DNA of 64,000 nucleotides, taken from positions 4,898,001-4,962,000 of the forward strand of contig JAFFJZ010000014.1 of the NCBI GenBank assembly GCA_018340375.1, written 5' to 3'. Both the position numbers and the translations under genes were made by a program. This DNA is from Gonatopus flavifemur. Taxonomy: Eukaryota; Arthropoda; Insecta; Hymenoptera; Dryinidae. The notes under the pieces are model-generated. The model saw only the letters and a program-made list of their open reading frames with translations, had not been told where the DNA came from and searched no databases. This document shows positions 32,994 to 44,562 of the stretch, one piece after another; the first letter of the stretch is position 1, and each line of letters opens with the position of its first letter.

Positions 32994-34899
32994 CTCCCCG
33001 TGGATGATTGCGGGTCTTCCAGGGGGATATTCATGATACCTGTCCTTGATATCCTTTTTATCCATCCCTGGTAGTATCTGCTTCCTTTACGTGGTGGGGA
33101 GGATAAGTATCTCAGAGTTGGATCTTTTTTTTGAGTGGAATAAACTACTCAAGAGAAAGAATACAAACTGAGAGAAACGAAATCATCCTAATGCCAGAAA
33201 CATCGGCAAAATCAAACGGAAGGAAAGCAAGGAAACTACCTTCCTTGACATGTTTCAATACTTCGAGGAAATGAAACCTTTTTCCTAACCTGGAATATTA
33301 TGTAACAAAAACAAACAAACAAATTAATAAATACATGATGGCGCTGTCTCGTAAAATATTCCGGAGGTAAACTAGTCTCCCGTTCGGATCTCCGGGTGAA
33401 GGCTGCTCGAGGAAGCTTCATCAGCAAGGAACGAAAACCGGAGAATAGGATAGGGAAAAGAAACAACATTCTTCGAGTCTGAGCGTGGAATGTTAGATCA
33501 CTGAGGCAAGCGAGAAAATTAGAAAATTTGAAATTAGAAATGAATAGGTTGAATATAGACGTAATGGGGATTAGCGAAATGAGATGACTACAAGAGGGCG
33601 ATTTCTGGAGTGGGGATTATAAAATAATTCATACAGGATCAAAGAACGGTCAAGCAGGTGTAGGAATTGTAATGCATAAAAGAGTAGGAAATAAAATAGA
33701 AAATTATTTGCAACATAATGAACGTGTGATGATGGTCAGAATCAGAACAAAACCGGTAGACACAGTCATAGTCCAAGTATACATGCCCACATCTGCATAT
33801 TCGGAGGAAGATATTGAAAAAACGTACGAAGAAATAGAAGAAGTGATAGAATATGTGAAGGGAGAAGAGAATTTGATAGTGATGGGGATTGGAATGCGGT
33901 AGTAGGACAAGGAAAAGAGGACAACATTATAGGAGATTTCGCGTTAGGGAGGAAGAACGATAGAGGACAACGTTTAGTCGAATTTTGTGAAAATCATAAG
34001 ATGGTTATCACAAACACTTTATTCGAAAATCATCCAAGAAGAATCTACACTTGGAAAATGCCAGGAGATACAGCAAGATACCAAATTGATTACATATTAG
34101 TGAAACAAAGATTTAGAAACCAAGTGAAAAACTGTAAAACTTATCCAGGTGCAGATATAGATAGTGATCATAATATGTTGATGATGAAATGTTCTCTGAA
34201 ATTCAAATCTCTGAAGAAGAAAAGGAAAATGCAGAAAAGATGGAATTTGAAGAACCTCAAGCAAAACAAACGCATGAGGCATCTGAGAAAATGTTGGATG
34301 AAAAATTGGGAGATCAAAAGAGAAAGACTTGGGAATAGAGAGGAGATGGACAAAGATGAAGGGGAATATAAGAGAATGTGCGGATAAGATTTTGAAGAAT
34401 GATGGAGTAGGAGCTAAAAACCCATGGATAACGGGAGAAATTTTAGAATTGATAAATGAAAGGAGAAAATACAAGAATAATGATAGCCAAGAAGGCCAGC
34501 AACGATACAAATCATTGAGAAATAAAATAATAAGAGGATCAAGGAAAGCAAAAGAACAGTGGTTAGAAGAGAAATGTCAGGAAATAGAAATAAGATTGCA
34601 TTTAGGAAAAATAGATGAAGCATATAGGATTATTAAAAGATTTTTCGGACAAATGAAATCTAGAAGCCATAAGATTAGAAACTCTCTAGGACGACAATTG
34701 ATGAAAACGGAAGAGAAAATAGAACAGTGGATCAATCATTTGGAAGACTTGTATAGAGGAAACGATGATATAGCACTATTAGAGAAGGAGGAGGATGTAG
34801 ATGAGGAAGAATTGGGAGGTCCAAATATTGAGATCAGAATTCGACAAGGCTTTGAAAGAATTGAAAATAATAAAGCGGCAGGCATAGATGGCATAAGTG
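32994..34899 (+). pseudogene. RTE copy B: 5' UTR, endonuclease and linker, truncated at the duplication junction
   Basis: The 5' UTR runs to about 33,475; the endonuclease starts near NVRSLRQARKLENLKLEMN after an in-frame TGA, with a further stop in SEMR*LQ. APE-type endonuclease blocks follow: HTGSKNGQAGVGIVMHKR, VQVYMPTSAYSEEDIEKTYE, ENLIVMG (then a 1-base loss before DWN), and YQIDYILVKQR...DSDHNMLMM. The linker ends EELGGPNIEIRIRQGFERIE. At 34,900 the sequence switches to minus-strand RT. The same stops occur in copy D, so they predate the duplication. One A-run deletion at about 34,868 distinguishes B from D. Confidence 0.85.
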
Positions 34900-35853
34900 T
34901 TCTTCTAGCTGTTTTCACTGCTGTACACATCATGAATTTTGTTTTGTCTTTATTTATATTCATACAATAGTTTTCCAATAATATTGTTCTCATGGTGTTG
35001 AGAATATTTTCTAACTCAGTACTACTCGTGGCCAATATAGCTATGTCATCCGCGAATCTCAACATACTTATATTTTCTCCTGAATCTGTGATTTCGATTG
35101 AATTTCCTCCTTCACTTCGTTCATTGCTCCTTCTATATATAAATTGAACATCAGTGGCGATAATGAGCATCCTTGTCTCACCCCTCTTCTTATTTGTGCT
35201 TCCCCTTCCTGACCCTCTATGTCTATTATTGCACTTTGATTCTTATATAATTCGTATATTATTCTTCTATCTTTATAATTTATTCCCACCTTCTTCAGGA
35301 TCGCAAACATCTTCTCCCAGTCCACATTATCGAAAGCCATTTGTATATCTACAAAACGTATGACTCGGAGAATGTTGTTTCTTTTCCCTATCCTATTCTT
35401 CGGTTTTCGTTCCTTGCTGATGAAGCTTCCTCGAGCAGCCTCCACCCGGAGATCCGGACGGGAGACTAGTTTACCTCCGGAATATTTTACTCGAGAGAGC
35501 GCCATCATGTATTTATTAATTTGTTTGTTTGTTTTTGTTACATAATATTCAAGGTTAGGAAGAAGGTTTCATTTCCTCGGGAAGTATTGAAACATGTCAA
35601 GGAAGGTAGTTTCCCCTTGCTTTCCTTCCGTTTGATTTTGCCGATGTTTCTGGCATTAGGATGATTCCGTTTCTCTCAGTTGGTATTCTTTCTTTTGAGT
35701 AGTTTATCCCACTCAAAAAAAAAGATCCAACTCTGAGATACTTATCCTCCCCACCACGTAAAGGAAGCAGATACTACCAGGAATGGATAAAAAGGATATC
35801 AAGGACAGGTATCATGAATATCCCCCTGGAAGACCCGCAATCATCCACGGGGA
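34900..35853 (-). pseudogene. RTE copy C: second copy of the deleted minus-strand RTE
   Basis: Equivalent to 31,809-32,762, offset 3,091 bp. Contains the FADD block and VRQGCSLSPLMFNLYIEGAM in one frame that runs from the 5' UTR (146 codons, 35,508-35,068). It begins abruptly at the junction inside the RT C-terminal part. Near-identical to copy A, differing mainly by single-base indels. Confidence 0.85.
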
Positions 35854-36078
35854 GGCTACAATAACACTTGAAAAAAAAAAAATCCTTGAAAAAAAATACT
35901 TCACTCTTTCCGGAAGATTACTTGATATAACAAATATACCATTAAAAGAAAAGATGTGAAAGGCAACCCTGTTTCGGAATTTGCATCAACCAGTAACACT
36001 TGGAAAGGCCTAAGAAGATTTTATGAAATTATATCATTTAAAATTTCTTGTTCAATGTTCTGTAGAACATATGTTCCC

Positions 36079-39000
36079 TCCCCGTGGATGATTGCGGGTC
36101 TTCCAGGGGGATATTCATGATACCTGTCCTTGATATCCTTTTTATCCATCCCTGGTAGTATCTGCTTCCTTTACGTGGTGGGGAGGATAAGTATCTCAGA
36201 GTTGGATCTTTTTTTTGAGTGGAATAAACTACTCAAGAGAAAGAATACAAACTGAGAGAAACGAAATCATCCTAATGCCAGAAACATCGGCAAAATCAAA
36301 CGGAAGGAAAGCAAGGGGAAACTACCTTCCTTGACATGTTTCAATACTTCCCGAGGAAATGAAACCTTTTTCCTAACCTGGAATATTATGTAACAAAAAA
36401 CAAACAAACAAATTAATAAATACATGATGGCGCTGTCTCGGGTAAAATATTCCGGAGGTAAACTAGTCTCCCGTTCGGATCTCCGGGTGAAGGCTGCTCG
36501 AGGAAGCTTCATCAGCAAGGAACGAAAACCGGAGAATAGGATAGGGAAAAGAAACAACATTCTTCGAGTCTGAGCGTGGAATGTTAGATCACTGAGGCAA
36601 GCGAGAAAATTAGAAAATTTGAAATTAGAAATGAATAGGTTGAATATAGACGTAATGGGGATTAGCGAAATGAGATGACTACAAGAGGGCGATTTCTGGA
36701 GTGGGGATTATAAAATAATTCATACAGGATCAAAGAACGGTCAAGCAGGTGTAGGAATTGTAATGCATAAAAGAGTAGGAAATAAAATAGAAAATTATTT
36801 GCAACATAATGAACGTGTGATGATGGTCAGAATCAGAACAAAACCGGTAGACACAGTCATAGTCCAAGTATACATGCCCACATCTGCATATTCGGAGGAA
36901 GATATTGAAAAAACGTACGAAGAAATAGAAGAAGTGATAGAATATGTGAAGGGAGAAGAGAATTTGATAGTGATGGGGATTGGAATGCGGTAGTAGGACA
37001 AGGAAAAGAGGACAACATTATAGGAGATTTCGCGTTAGGGAGGAAGAACGATAGAGGACAACGTTTAGTCGAATTTTGTGAAAATCATAAGATGGTTATC
37101 ACAAACACTTTATTCGAAAATCATCCAAGAAGAATCTACACTTGGAAAATGCCAGGAGATACAGCAAGATACCAAATTGATTACATATTAGTGAAACAAA
37201 GATTTAGAAACCAAGTGAAAAACTGTAAAACTTATCCAGGTGCAGATATAGATAGTGATCATAATATGTTGATGATGAAATGTTCTCTGAAATTCAAATC
37301 TCTGAAGAAGAAAAGGAAAATGCAGAAAAGATGGAATTTGAAGAACCTCAAGCAAAAACAAACGCATGAGGCATTCGAGAAAATGTTGGATGAAAAATTG
37401 GGAGATCAAAAAGAGAAAGACTTGGGAATAGAGAGGAGATGGACAAAGATGAAGGGGAATATAAGAGAATGTGCGGATAAGATTTTGAAGAATGATGGAG
37501 TAGGAGCTAAAAACCCATGGATAACGGGAGAAATTTTAGAATTGATAAATGAAAGGAGAAAATACAAGAATAATGATAGCCAAGAAGGCCAGCAACGATA
37601 CAAATCATTGAGAAATAAAATAATAAGAGGATCAAGGAAAGCAAAAGAACAGTGGTTAGAAGAGAAATGTCAGGAAATAGAAATAAGATTGCATTTAGGA
37701 AAAATAGATGAAGCATATAGGATTATTAAAAGATTTTTCGGACAAATGAAATCTAGAAGCCATAAGATTAGAAACTCTCTAGGACGACAATTGATGAAAA
37801 CGGAAGAGAAAATAGAACAGTGGATCAATCATTTGGAAGACTTGTATAGAGGAAACGATGATATAGCACTATTAGAGAAGGAGGAGGATGTAGATGAGGA
37901 AGAATTGGGAGGTCCAAATATTGAGATCAGAATTCGACAAGGCTTTGAAAGAATTGAAAAATAATAAAGCGGCAGGCATAGATGGCATAAGTGCGGACCT
38001 TATAAAAGCCTCCAGTGAAGGAACTCGCGACGCACTGTTTGAATTGATTAGAGATATGTACGAAAAAGGAGAAGTACCGGAAGATTTCCAAAAGAATAAA
38101 ATTGTCGCTATCCCAAAAGAACAAGGGGCAGACAAATGCGAGAACTACAGAACGATCAGTTTAACTTCACATGCTTCGAAAATACTGACCAAAATTATAT
38201 ACAGGAGGATGGAAAATAAAATAGAGAGTAGATTGGCAGAGGATCAGTTTGGTTTTAGAAAAAATAGGGGAACGCGAGAAGCAATCTTAGCACTCAGGGC
38301 AGTAATAGAGAAAAGGATAGCGCTGAAGAAATCTGTGCACATACGTTTTGTAGATATACAAATGGCTTTCGATAATGTGGACTGGGAGAAGATGTTTGCG
38401 ATCCTGAAGAAGGTGGGAATAAATTATAAAGATAGAAGAATAATATACGAATTATATAAGAATCAAAGTGCAATAATAGACATAGAGGGTCAGGAAGGGG
38501 AAGCACAAATAAGAAGAGGGGTGAGACAAGGATGCTCATTATCGCCACTGATGTTCAATTTATATATAGAAGGAGCAATGAACGAAGTGAAGGAGGAAAT
38601 TCAATCGAAATCACAGATTCAGGGAGAAAATATAAGTATGTTGAGATTCGCGGATGACATAGCTATATTGGCCACGAGTAGTACTGAGTTAGAAAATATT
38701 CTCATTACCATGAGAACAATATTATTGGAAAACTATTGTATGAATATAAATAAAGACAAAACAAAATTCATGATGTGTACAGCAGCGAAAACAGCTAGAA
38801 GAACGAGAATCAAAATAGATACCGAGACAATTGAACAGGTGAAAGAATTCAAATATCTAGGAAGCATAATTACAGAGAACGGCAAAAGCGAAAGAGATAT
38901 AAGAGCAAGAATAGCACAAGGGAAACAGGCTTTTTATCAAAAGAGACAGTTATTATGCTCAGAAAATATAAGCTTGGAAGTAAGGAAGAAATTCTTGAAA

Positions 39001-39436
39001 AGTTACGTTTGGAGCACAGCATTATATGGTTGCGAAACTTGGACAATGGGGAAAACTGATCAACGAAGACTTGAAGCTTTTGAAATGTGGTGTTATAGGA
39101 GGATGCTCAGAATAAAATGGATAGACAAAGTCAAAAATGAAAAAGTACTCGAGCAGATAAATGAAGAAAGAAATCTTTTGAAACACATCGTGAAAAGGAG
39201 AAGCAATCTTATAGGACACACATTACGGCATGAGAGTTTATTGAAAACAATATTGGAAGGGAAAATGAATGGTAAAACTGGTAAAGGTAGACCTAGAGCA
39301 AGTTATATCAAGCAAATCGTACAAGACAAGGGATGTAGTATATATGTAGAAATCAAACGTTTGGCGGATAATAGACAGGGGTGGAGGGTTTCATCAAACC
39401 AGTCGTAAGACTGATTACTTCATGATGATGATGATG
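36079..39436 (+). mobile_element. RTE copy D, full-length non-LTR retrotransposon
   Basis: Complete from the 5' UTR (about 36,079-36,570) to the (ATG)n tail at 39,436; about 3.36 kb, usual for RTE. The tail and the conserved CAGTCGTAAGACTGATTACT just before it match the other three 3' ends. It forms the right arm of the giant inverted repeat. Confidence 0.85.
36570..39408 (+). pseudogene. RTE endonuclease-reverse transcriptase, few disablements
   Basis: A single long ORF in ancestral form, now read in pieces. APE endonuclease: about 36,590-37,290, with stops at the start (V*AWNVRS, MR*LQ), a lost G before DWN at about 36,980, and intact YQIDYILV and DSDHN blocks. The linker runs to 37,964. 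RT: 37,894-39,408 is open for 504 codons, with LKNNKAAGIDGISADLIKA, VAIPKEQGADKCENYRTISL, LAEDQFGFRKNRGTREAIL, FVDIQMAFDNVDW, RQGCSLSPLMFNLY and the catalytic FADD at about 38,650. The 290- and 504-codon frames meet at a 1-nt shift near 37,913-37,930. The RT is intact, so this is the best RTE copy here. Such ORFs are often mis-named craniofacial development protein 2-like. Confidence 0.88.
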
Positions 39437-40199
39437 TTATTGTAGAACGTTTGTATGGTTTTTGGGATTTGACGTTTTTTTTGACTGTGTTGGAGTTTTC
39501 AGGAGTTTTTGTGAGACATTTGGATGTTTTGTGGAATTCTACTTCTTTTTCACATTTTGGTATCTATATATACGGGCAGAACGATACGCTTGTTTCATTC
39601 ATTTTTTGGATACATTAATGCTTTTTTTAGAATCCTAAATTACCTTCAATACAGTTAAAACAAACTGAAGTTACAATATACCAAAAATCTTTCACATATC
39701 CTTTGGATAACCAATGTACTTGGTCGCTCATATTGATTTCAAACCTTTTTTCTTCAAATGGAGCATATCCTTTTATATCCCCTCGAAATTCTGAATGCAG
39801 TGAAATTTCCCTGTAGAATGTGTTTTACGATTTTTTCATTCTTTAGATATATACATATATATGTCAGTGTATGTGGTTCGATTGTAAGCGATTTGTAATG
39901 CGACATCGGCACGTCATCTGTGTGCAGTTTCTTGTAACAGCAGCACGTAGCAAAGCGTAGCTGTTTGTTTTTTCATTACGTGTGTCGCGTGTGTTCGGAA
40001 AGGATGGCTTTTTGGAGCGAGTTATTATTCGTATAATAAATTCATTATACAACTATCTCACTTGTGTTCTAATCTTCAATGATTTCATTAGGGTATGAGC
40101 CCCGTGACTTGTGATTATAAAAGTAAAAAGTATTGGATACGAATAAAATCAACATCCTGTATTGAAACATGTACAGACGCGACGTTGAACTATTTTTGA

Positions 40200-43165
40200 T
40201 ACGTAATCGTTGATATAACTGATATGGTTGAAAATTGCGGAAGAACTCTCAGTGAAGCAAATATCGAAGTTCGATGGACACAATTTTCAGTTATGGAAAT
40301 TCCAAATGTGTGCGATGTTTAATGCTCATGGGATTCATGATGGTGTTCAGGGTGAACGCGTGATGCCTTAGGATGCAAACGGTGCAAAAGGAAAAGCATG
40401 GGTCAGAGATAATGCAAAAGGCATGCTTTTAATTTCTCCTTCTGTAGAATATTCGCAATCAGAATATTTGATCACGCGCTCTACTGCTCATGGAATGTGG
40501 GAGAAGCTCATTGCCATACATGAACAAACATCGGCTACAAATAAATTGCTACTTATGCAGAAATTCCATGAGTACAGAATGCAATTGAGTGATAACGTTG
40601 TTATAATATACAATAAGAGAAGAAAAATGATCAATGCAAGTGGATAACGAAACATCAAGTGCTCTTGCGGCACTGTCAGCTGAACCTGTGAAAAAAACAT
40701 ATAGTTCCGTTGATGAAAGTGATCGAAAAGTGAAGGACATTGAATGTTACTATAGTAAGAAACGAGGTCACATCGCGCGTGAATGCTGGAAGGAGAAAAA
40801 TGCTCGAGAGAATAGAAACAAGATGGAAAAAACGCAACAACATATTTCCGATCACAGTGCATTTGTAACAACAACTGAATCGAGTGATTTAACCGGAAAA
40901 ATCAATGACGTTGTGAGTTCTAAAATTCTGACGAAAGACGTACAAGATGTATGGATTACCGACGGTGGAGCTTCAAGACACATTACATTCAGGCACGACT
41001 GGTTCTCAGAACTCCGGGAGTGTCAGGACATGGAGATCTCTCTTGGAAATAATAGTGTATGCAAAGTGTTTGGAGTGGGAACAATTCTCATAAAGAAATT
41101 TGTGGATAACGAGTGGATTGAAGGAAAAATTGAAAACGTTCTGTATGTGCCGTAGTCAAGAAAAATCTTTTTTCAGTGGGGGTGTGTACGACAAAAGGTT
41201 TTGAAGTGAAATTTGAAAGAAATCACGTGGATATATCTAAAAATGTTTTATAGTGGCTCAAGGTGTAAAGATGGACAATGAAATATATAGAATGTTCTTC
41301 GAACTTCATGTATAATGTGAGGTGAATGTCATCACTGCTACAGATATGAAAATATGGCACGAGCGTTTGGGACACATAAATTTGGAATTTTGGAATACCA
41401 TAGTGGGAAATAACGTGGTGTATAGTGTGCAAATAACAGATAGGCAAGATTTTCTCTGCGAAGAATGTCAATATGGAAAATCCCATAAACTACCTTTTAA
41501 GAAATCTACGAAAACAAGAAACTGGGAACCCAGTGAATTTATAGTTAGTGATGTACGTGGTCCAATGCAGGTTGAATCTATTAATGGAGCAAGATTTCTT
41601 GTTATGTTCACAGACAGTGCTTCAGGATTTAGACAAGTCTACTTTATACGTCATAAGAATGACGTGTATGAGAAATTTAAAGAATACGAGAGACAAGTCA
41701 CAAATAGGTTCAACCGTGGAATCAAAGTGTTGAAAACTGATAGAGGTTCAGAATATCATGATCACCTAATGGATGAATATTTGAAATCTTGAGGAATTGA
41801 ATTCCAGGTTACAGCTCCATATACACCCCAACAGAATGGGAAGTCCGAACGGGAGAACAGAAGCGTTGTCGAAAGTGCTGGATCCCTGCTGCGAGCAAAA
41901 GACTTACCACTTCATTTGTGGGCCGAAGCTGTCAACACAGCCACATATTTGTTGAATCGTACATCTTCAACGCAACACAGTGACACCACACCTTATGAAT
42001 TGTGAACGGGCGAGAAGTCAAATCTGTCACGTGTGAGAGTGTTTTGTTCTGATGCATACGTCTATGTACCTGCACAATTGAGGAGACAACTTGATCCTGA
42101 AGCCAAGAAAATGATGATAGTGAGATATCAAGGCGGATCAATTAACTATCGGTTATTCAATCCGGACAACAAACGTATCGTGGAGGCGAGAGACGTGATA
42201 TTTAATATGAGAGGCTATAGTTTTCCTAAGCTAGAACAAACCGTGACTGTTAATATGAACTTTGAAAAAGATTCAGAAGAAAATGACGCTGCTGACAATG
42301 GAGCTAATATACAGCCTGAAATAAACCAACAAGAAGCACATCATTTGAGTGAAGACGAACAAGAAAATATGCCTGAACCAGTACATAATTTGGGAGATCG
42401 CAACAAATTGAAAAGACCTGCAAGGTTGGAAGCGGATTTTGCTCAGTGCTATGAGCCGAACACATTTCAAGATGCGGTGACCTGCGCGGATGCTCAATAT
42501 TGGAAGACGGCAATAAAAGAAGAATTACAAGCTCATGTGAAAAATAAGACATGGGAACTTGTGCAAAGAGAACCACATCAAGAGGTTCTTGATTCGAAAT
42601 GAGTTTTCAAGACAAAATTGGCTCCTTCTGGAGAGGCACATCGTTAAAAGGCACGTCTTCGCACAAGGGGCTTCCAGCAAAAATCTGGATTGGATTACTC
42701 AGAAAATTTCTCTCCAGTGGTGAGGTATGATTCTCTGCGTGTTCTGTTGGCATTGGCGACTCTTCAAGATTTAGAACTGAAGCAATTTGATATGAAGACT
42801 GCGTTCCTGTATGGTGAGCTGGAAGATAATATTTATATGACTGTTCCAGAAGGCGTAGAAATATAAGAAAATCAAAATCAGGTAGTAAGTGAGTTAATAA
42901 AGTCTGTATATGGTCTCAAACAATCTCCAAGATGTTGGAACAAAACGTTCACACAGTTTTTGAATAATCATGGTTTCCAAGAATCTGAAGCCGATAAATG
43001 TATTTTTGTTGGAAATGTGAGAAATACTGTTGTCTATTCAAGCAAATGGAGTTCTCGATGAGGTCATTCGGTCTCTAAAAACGACGTTTGATGTTAAAGT
43101 CAAAGAACCGAATATATTCTGTGGAATACAAATTGAACGAAATAGAGATAGAAATATTATTATTA
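40200..43165 (+). pseudogene. Copia (Ty1-like) retrotransposon body, decayed, no LTRs recognised
   Basis: The domain order is gag - protease - integrase - RT, as in copia. Gag: KFDGHNFQLWKFQM near 40,270-40,310 and HGMWEKLIAIHEQ. Zinc knuckle near 40,745: CYYSKKRGHIARECW, where the second Cys is Ser. Protease near 40,965: WITDGGASRHIT, with the usual DSGA now DGGA. Integrase (41,322-42,240): HERLGHINLE, CEECQYGKSHKLPF, ESINGARFLVMFTDSASGF, KTDRGSEYHDH, TAPYTPQQNGKSERENR, with a TGA after EYLKS. RT (42,430-43,160): WKTAIKEEL, ARLRTRGFQQK, FDMKTAFLYGELEDNIYM, GLKQSPRCWN; the YxDD-containing part is deleted between NVRNTVVYS and NGVLDEVIRSL. RNase H and LTRs are absent. The 5' end meets the giant inverted repeat directly. 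Confidence 0.88.
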
Positions 43166-43169
43166 ATTA

Positions 43170-43820
43170 ATTAGTTATAATTATTGACAGGTTCGCAACT
43201 AAGACTTGTGGTTATAATTACCAAACTTTGGTTATTATTACCGAATCCTGGTGGAAGTTATCAAATTTTGCTAATGACAAACCAATCATATATTTGAGGT
43301 AACCGAATGTACTCGGTAACCATGACTAGATTCTTTCGTCAGTGCGTCGAGTGACTGGGGAAATTTGAGTAACCCAATCGCATCGGGCAATTCGAAATAC
43401 TCGGGTAACTGGACCCGACACTCGGGTCGTGTACCCGACTCTTTTGGATCGCCGAATGTTATGGGTGTCATTCCTCTTTTTCTTTTCAAATAATGTATCT
43501 GTCACTTCTGGACAGGATGAAGTTTTTGTTCCAAGAACTTTTGTCAATTGTTATTATATAATATATTTGTAATATCACAACTACTATTCAAAATCTGATT
43601 CGTTTTCTCAACCAATATTTCTACTCTTCTCTCCACATGCTTGTTTTTTGGTCCGTCAATTTCGAATTATAACAAATAGAAATAGATTTCGAATCCATCT
43701 CGGTCAAGAAACTGACGAAAGGCACCTTCAGGGAGAAGTTATTGAGATTTTGTCCTCAGTTTCAAGTAGAAAAGGTGAAGGTGGGATGACTGTATTGCTT
43801 GTGAAGTTTTCGGAATTCAT
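43170..43820. other. No gene recognised
   Basis: Several short low-complexity stretches near 43,180-43,330 repeat ACCGAAT/AACCGAATGTACTCGG-like text. No coding similarity. Confidence 0.4.
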
Positions 43821-43828
43821 AGGGCATA

Positions 43829-44164
43829 TAAGATGATTCAGAACTCGCGCACCGTACTTCATAGGCATGGTCTTCAGTCAAAATTCAATAATTTCCCGTT
43901 GAAATAAAATTTTTTCAGGTGAGAGGTGACAGAATAGTTCAATTTTCTTTCCAGAGATCCACCGTTCTTCGACTTATAGGATGATATCGATTTGAGGTTT
44001 GTCGCGCAACAATGCTTTTGAGTTATTAGCATTTTTTAGAAAATCTCAAACTGCTCCTATTTCAAAAACTAAGCCTCAAAAAAATGTTGTTCAACGGGAA
44101 ATTATTGAACTTAGACTGAAGAATATGCCTATGGAGTATGGTGCACGAGTTCTGAATCATCCTG
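43829..44164. mobile_element. Foldback MITE, about 340 bp
   Basis: GATGATTCAGAACTCGCGCACC at left is inverted at right as ...GGTGCACGAGTTCTGAATCATCCTG; arms also share CAATAATTTCCCGTTGAA. TA flanks both sides. It resembles the foldback at 61.5-62.1 kb in overall plan. Confidence 0.7.
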
Positions 44165-44562
44165 TATAGGGAATCATTATCCCCATTTACAATTTCTGCA
44201 CAAACAGAAGTATGGGAGATATTCTACAGTTTCCAGCGTCAAGTGCTTTGCTGTGAATGTTGTCTTCATGATTTACAGACAAGAGCAAAGCGGATTATAA
44301 ACGATCTCCTAAGGGAAAATCAAAAGCATGGAACAATATTCTCTTCGTAAAAACTAGTCAAGATTGATTATATTTCGGTCTGACTAAAGTGAATGGGAAC
44401 ACAACTTATGTTGAAATGACCCGAATGTATCAATGTGTGTGAAACAACACAATAACATCTTGCTGATGTATGAATCATATCAAGTTCCAGGTTTTGCCAT
44501 AAGATAGTCTTAGCATTCATAATAGTAGGCTCAAGATGTCAGGTCACAAAAATGTTTTATTA

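Larger units (their letters stand above)
30440..40172. repeat. Giant inverted repeat with tandemly duplicated centre, built from RTE copies
   Basis: The outer flanks 30,440-31,184 and 39,436-40,172 are reverse complements carrying non-RTE DNA, with a few percent differences (about 4 in 110 bases where I compared them). Inside, the 3' half of an RTE on the minus strand (31,184-32,272) mirrors 38,340-39,436. Two head-to-head RTE 5' regions each flank a 225-231 bp spacer (32,763-32,993; 35,854-36,078). A unit of 3,091 bp is tandemly repeated: 31,809-34,899 and 34,900-37,990, with a sharp junction at 34,899/34,900 where plus-strand RT meets minus-strand RT. The left arm lacks RTE bases equivalent to about 36,573-38,343. 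Confidence 0.85.

Noticed and set aside
37092..37964. Reading this as a host craniofacial development protein 2 gene
   Set aside because: The sequence is the RTE endonuclease-linker, directly followed by reverse transcriptase; such annotations are transposon-derived.
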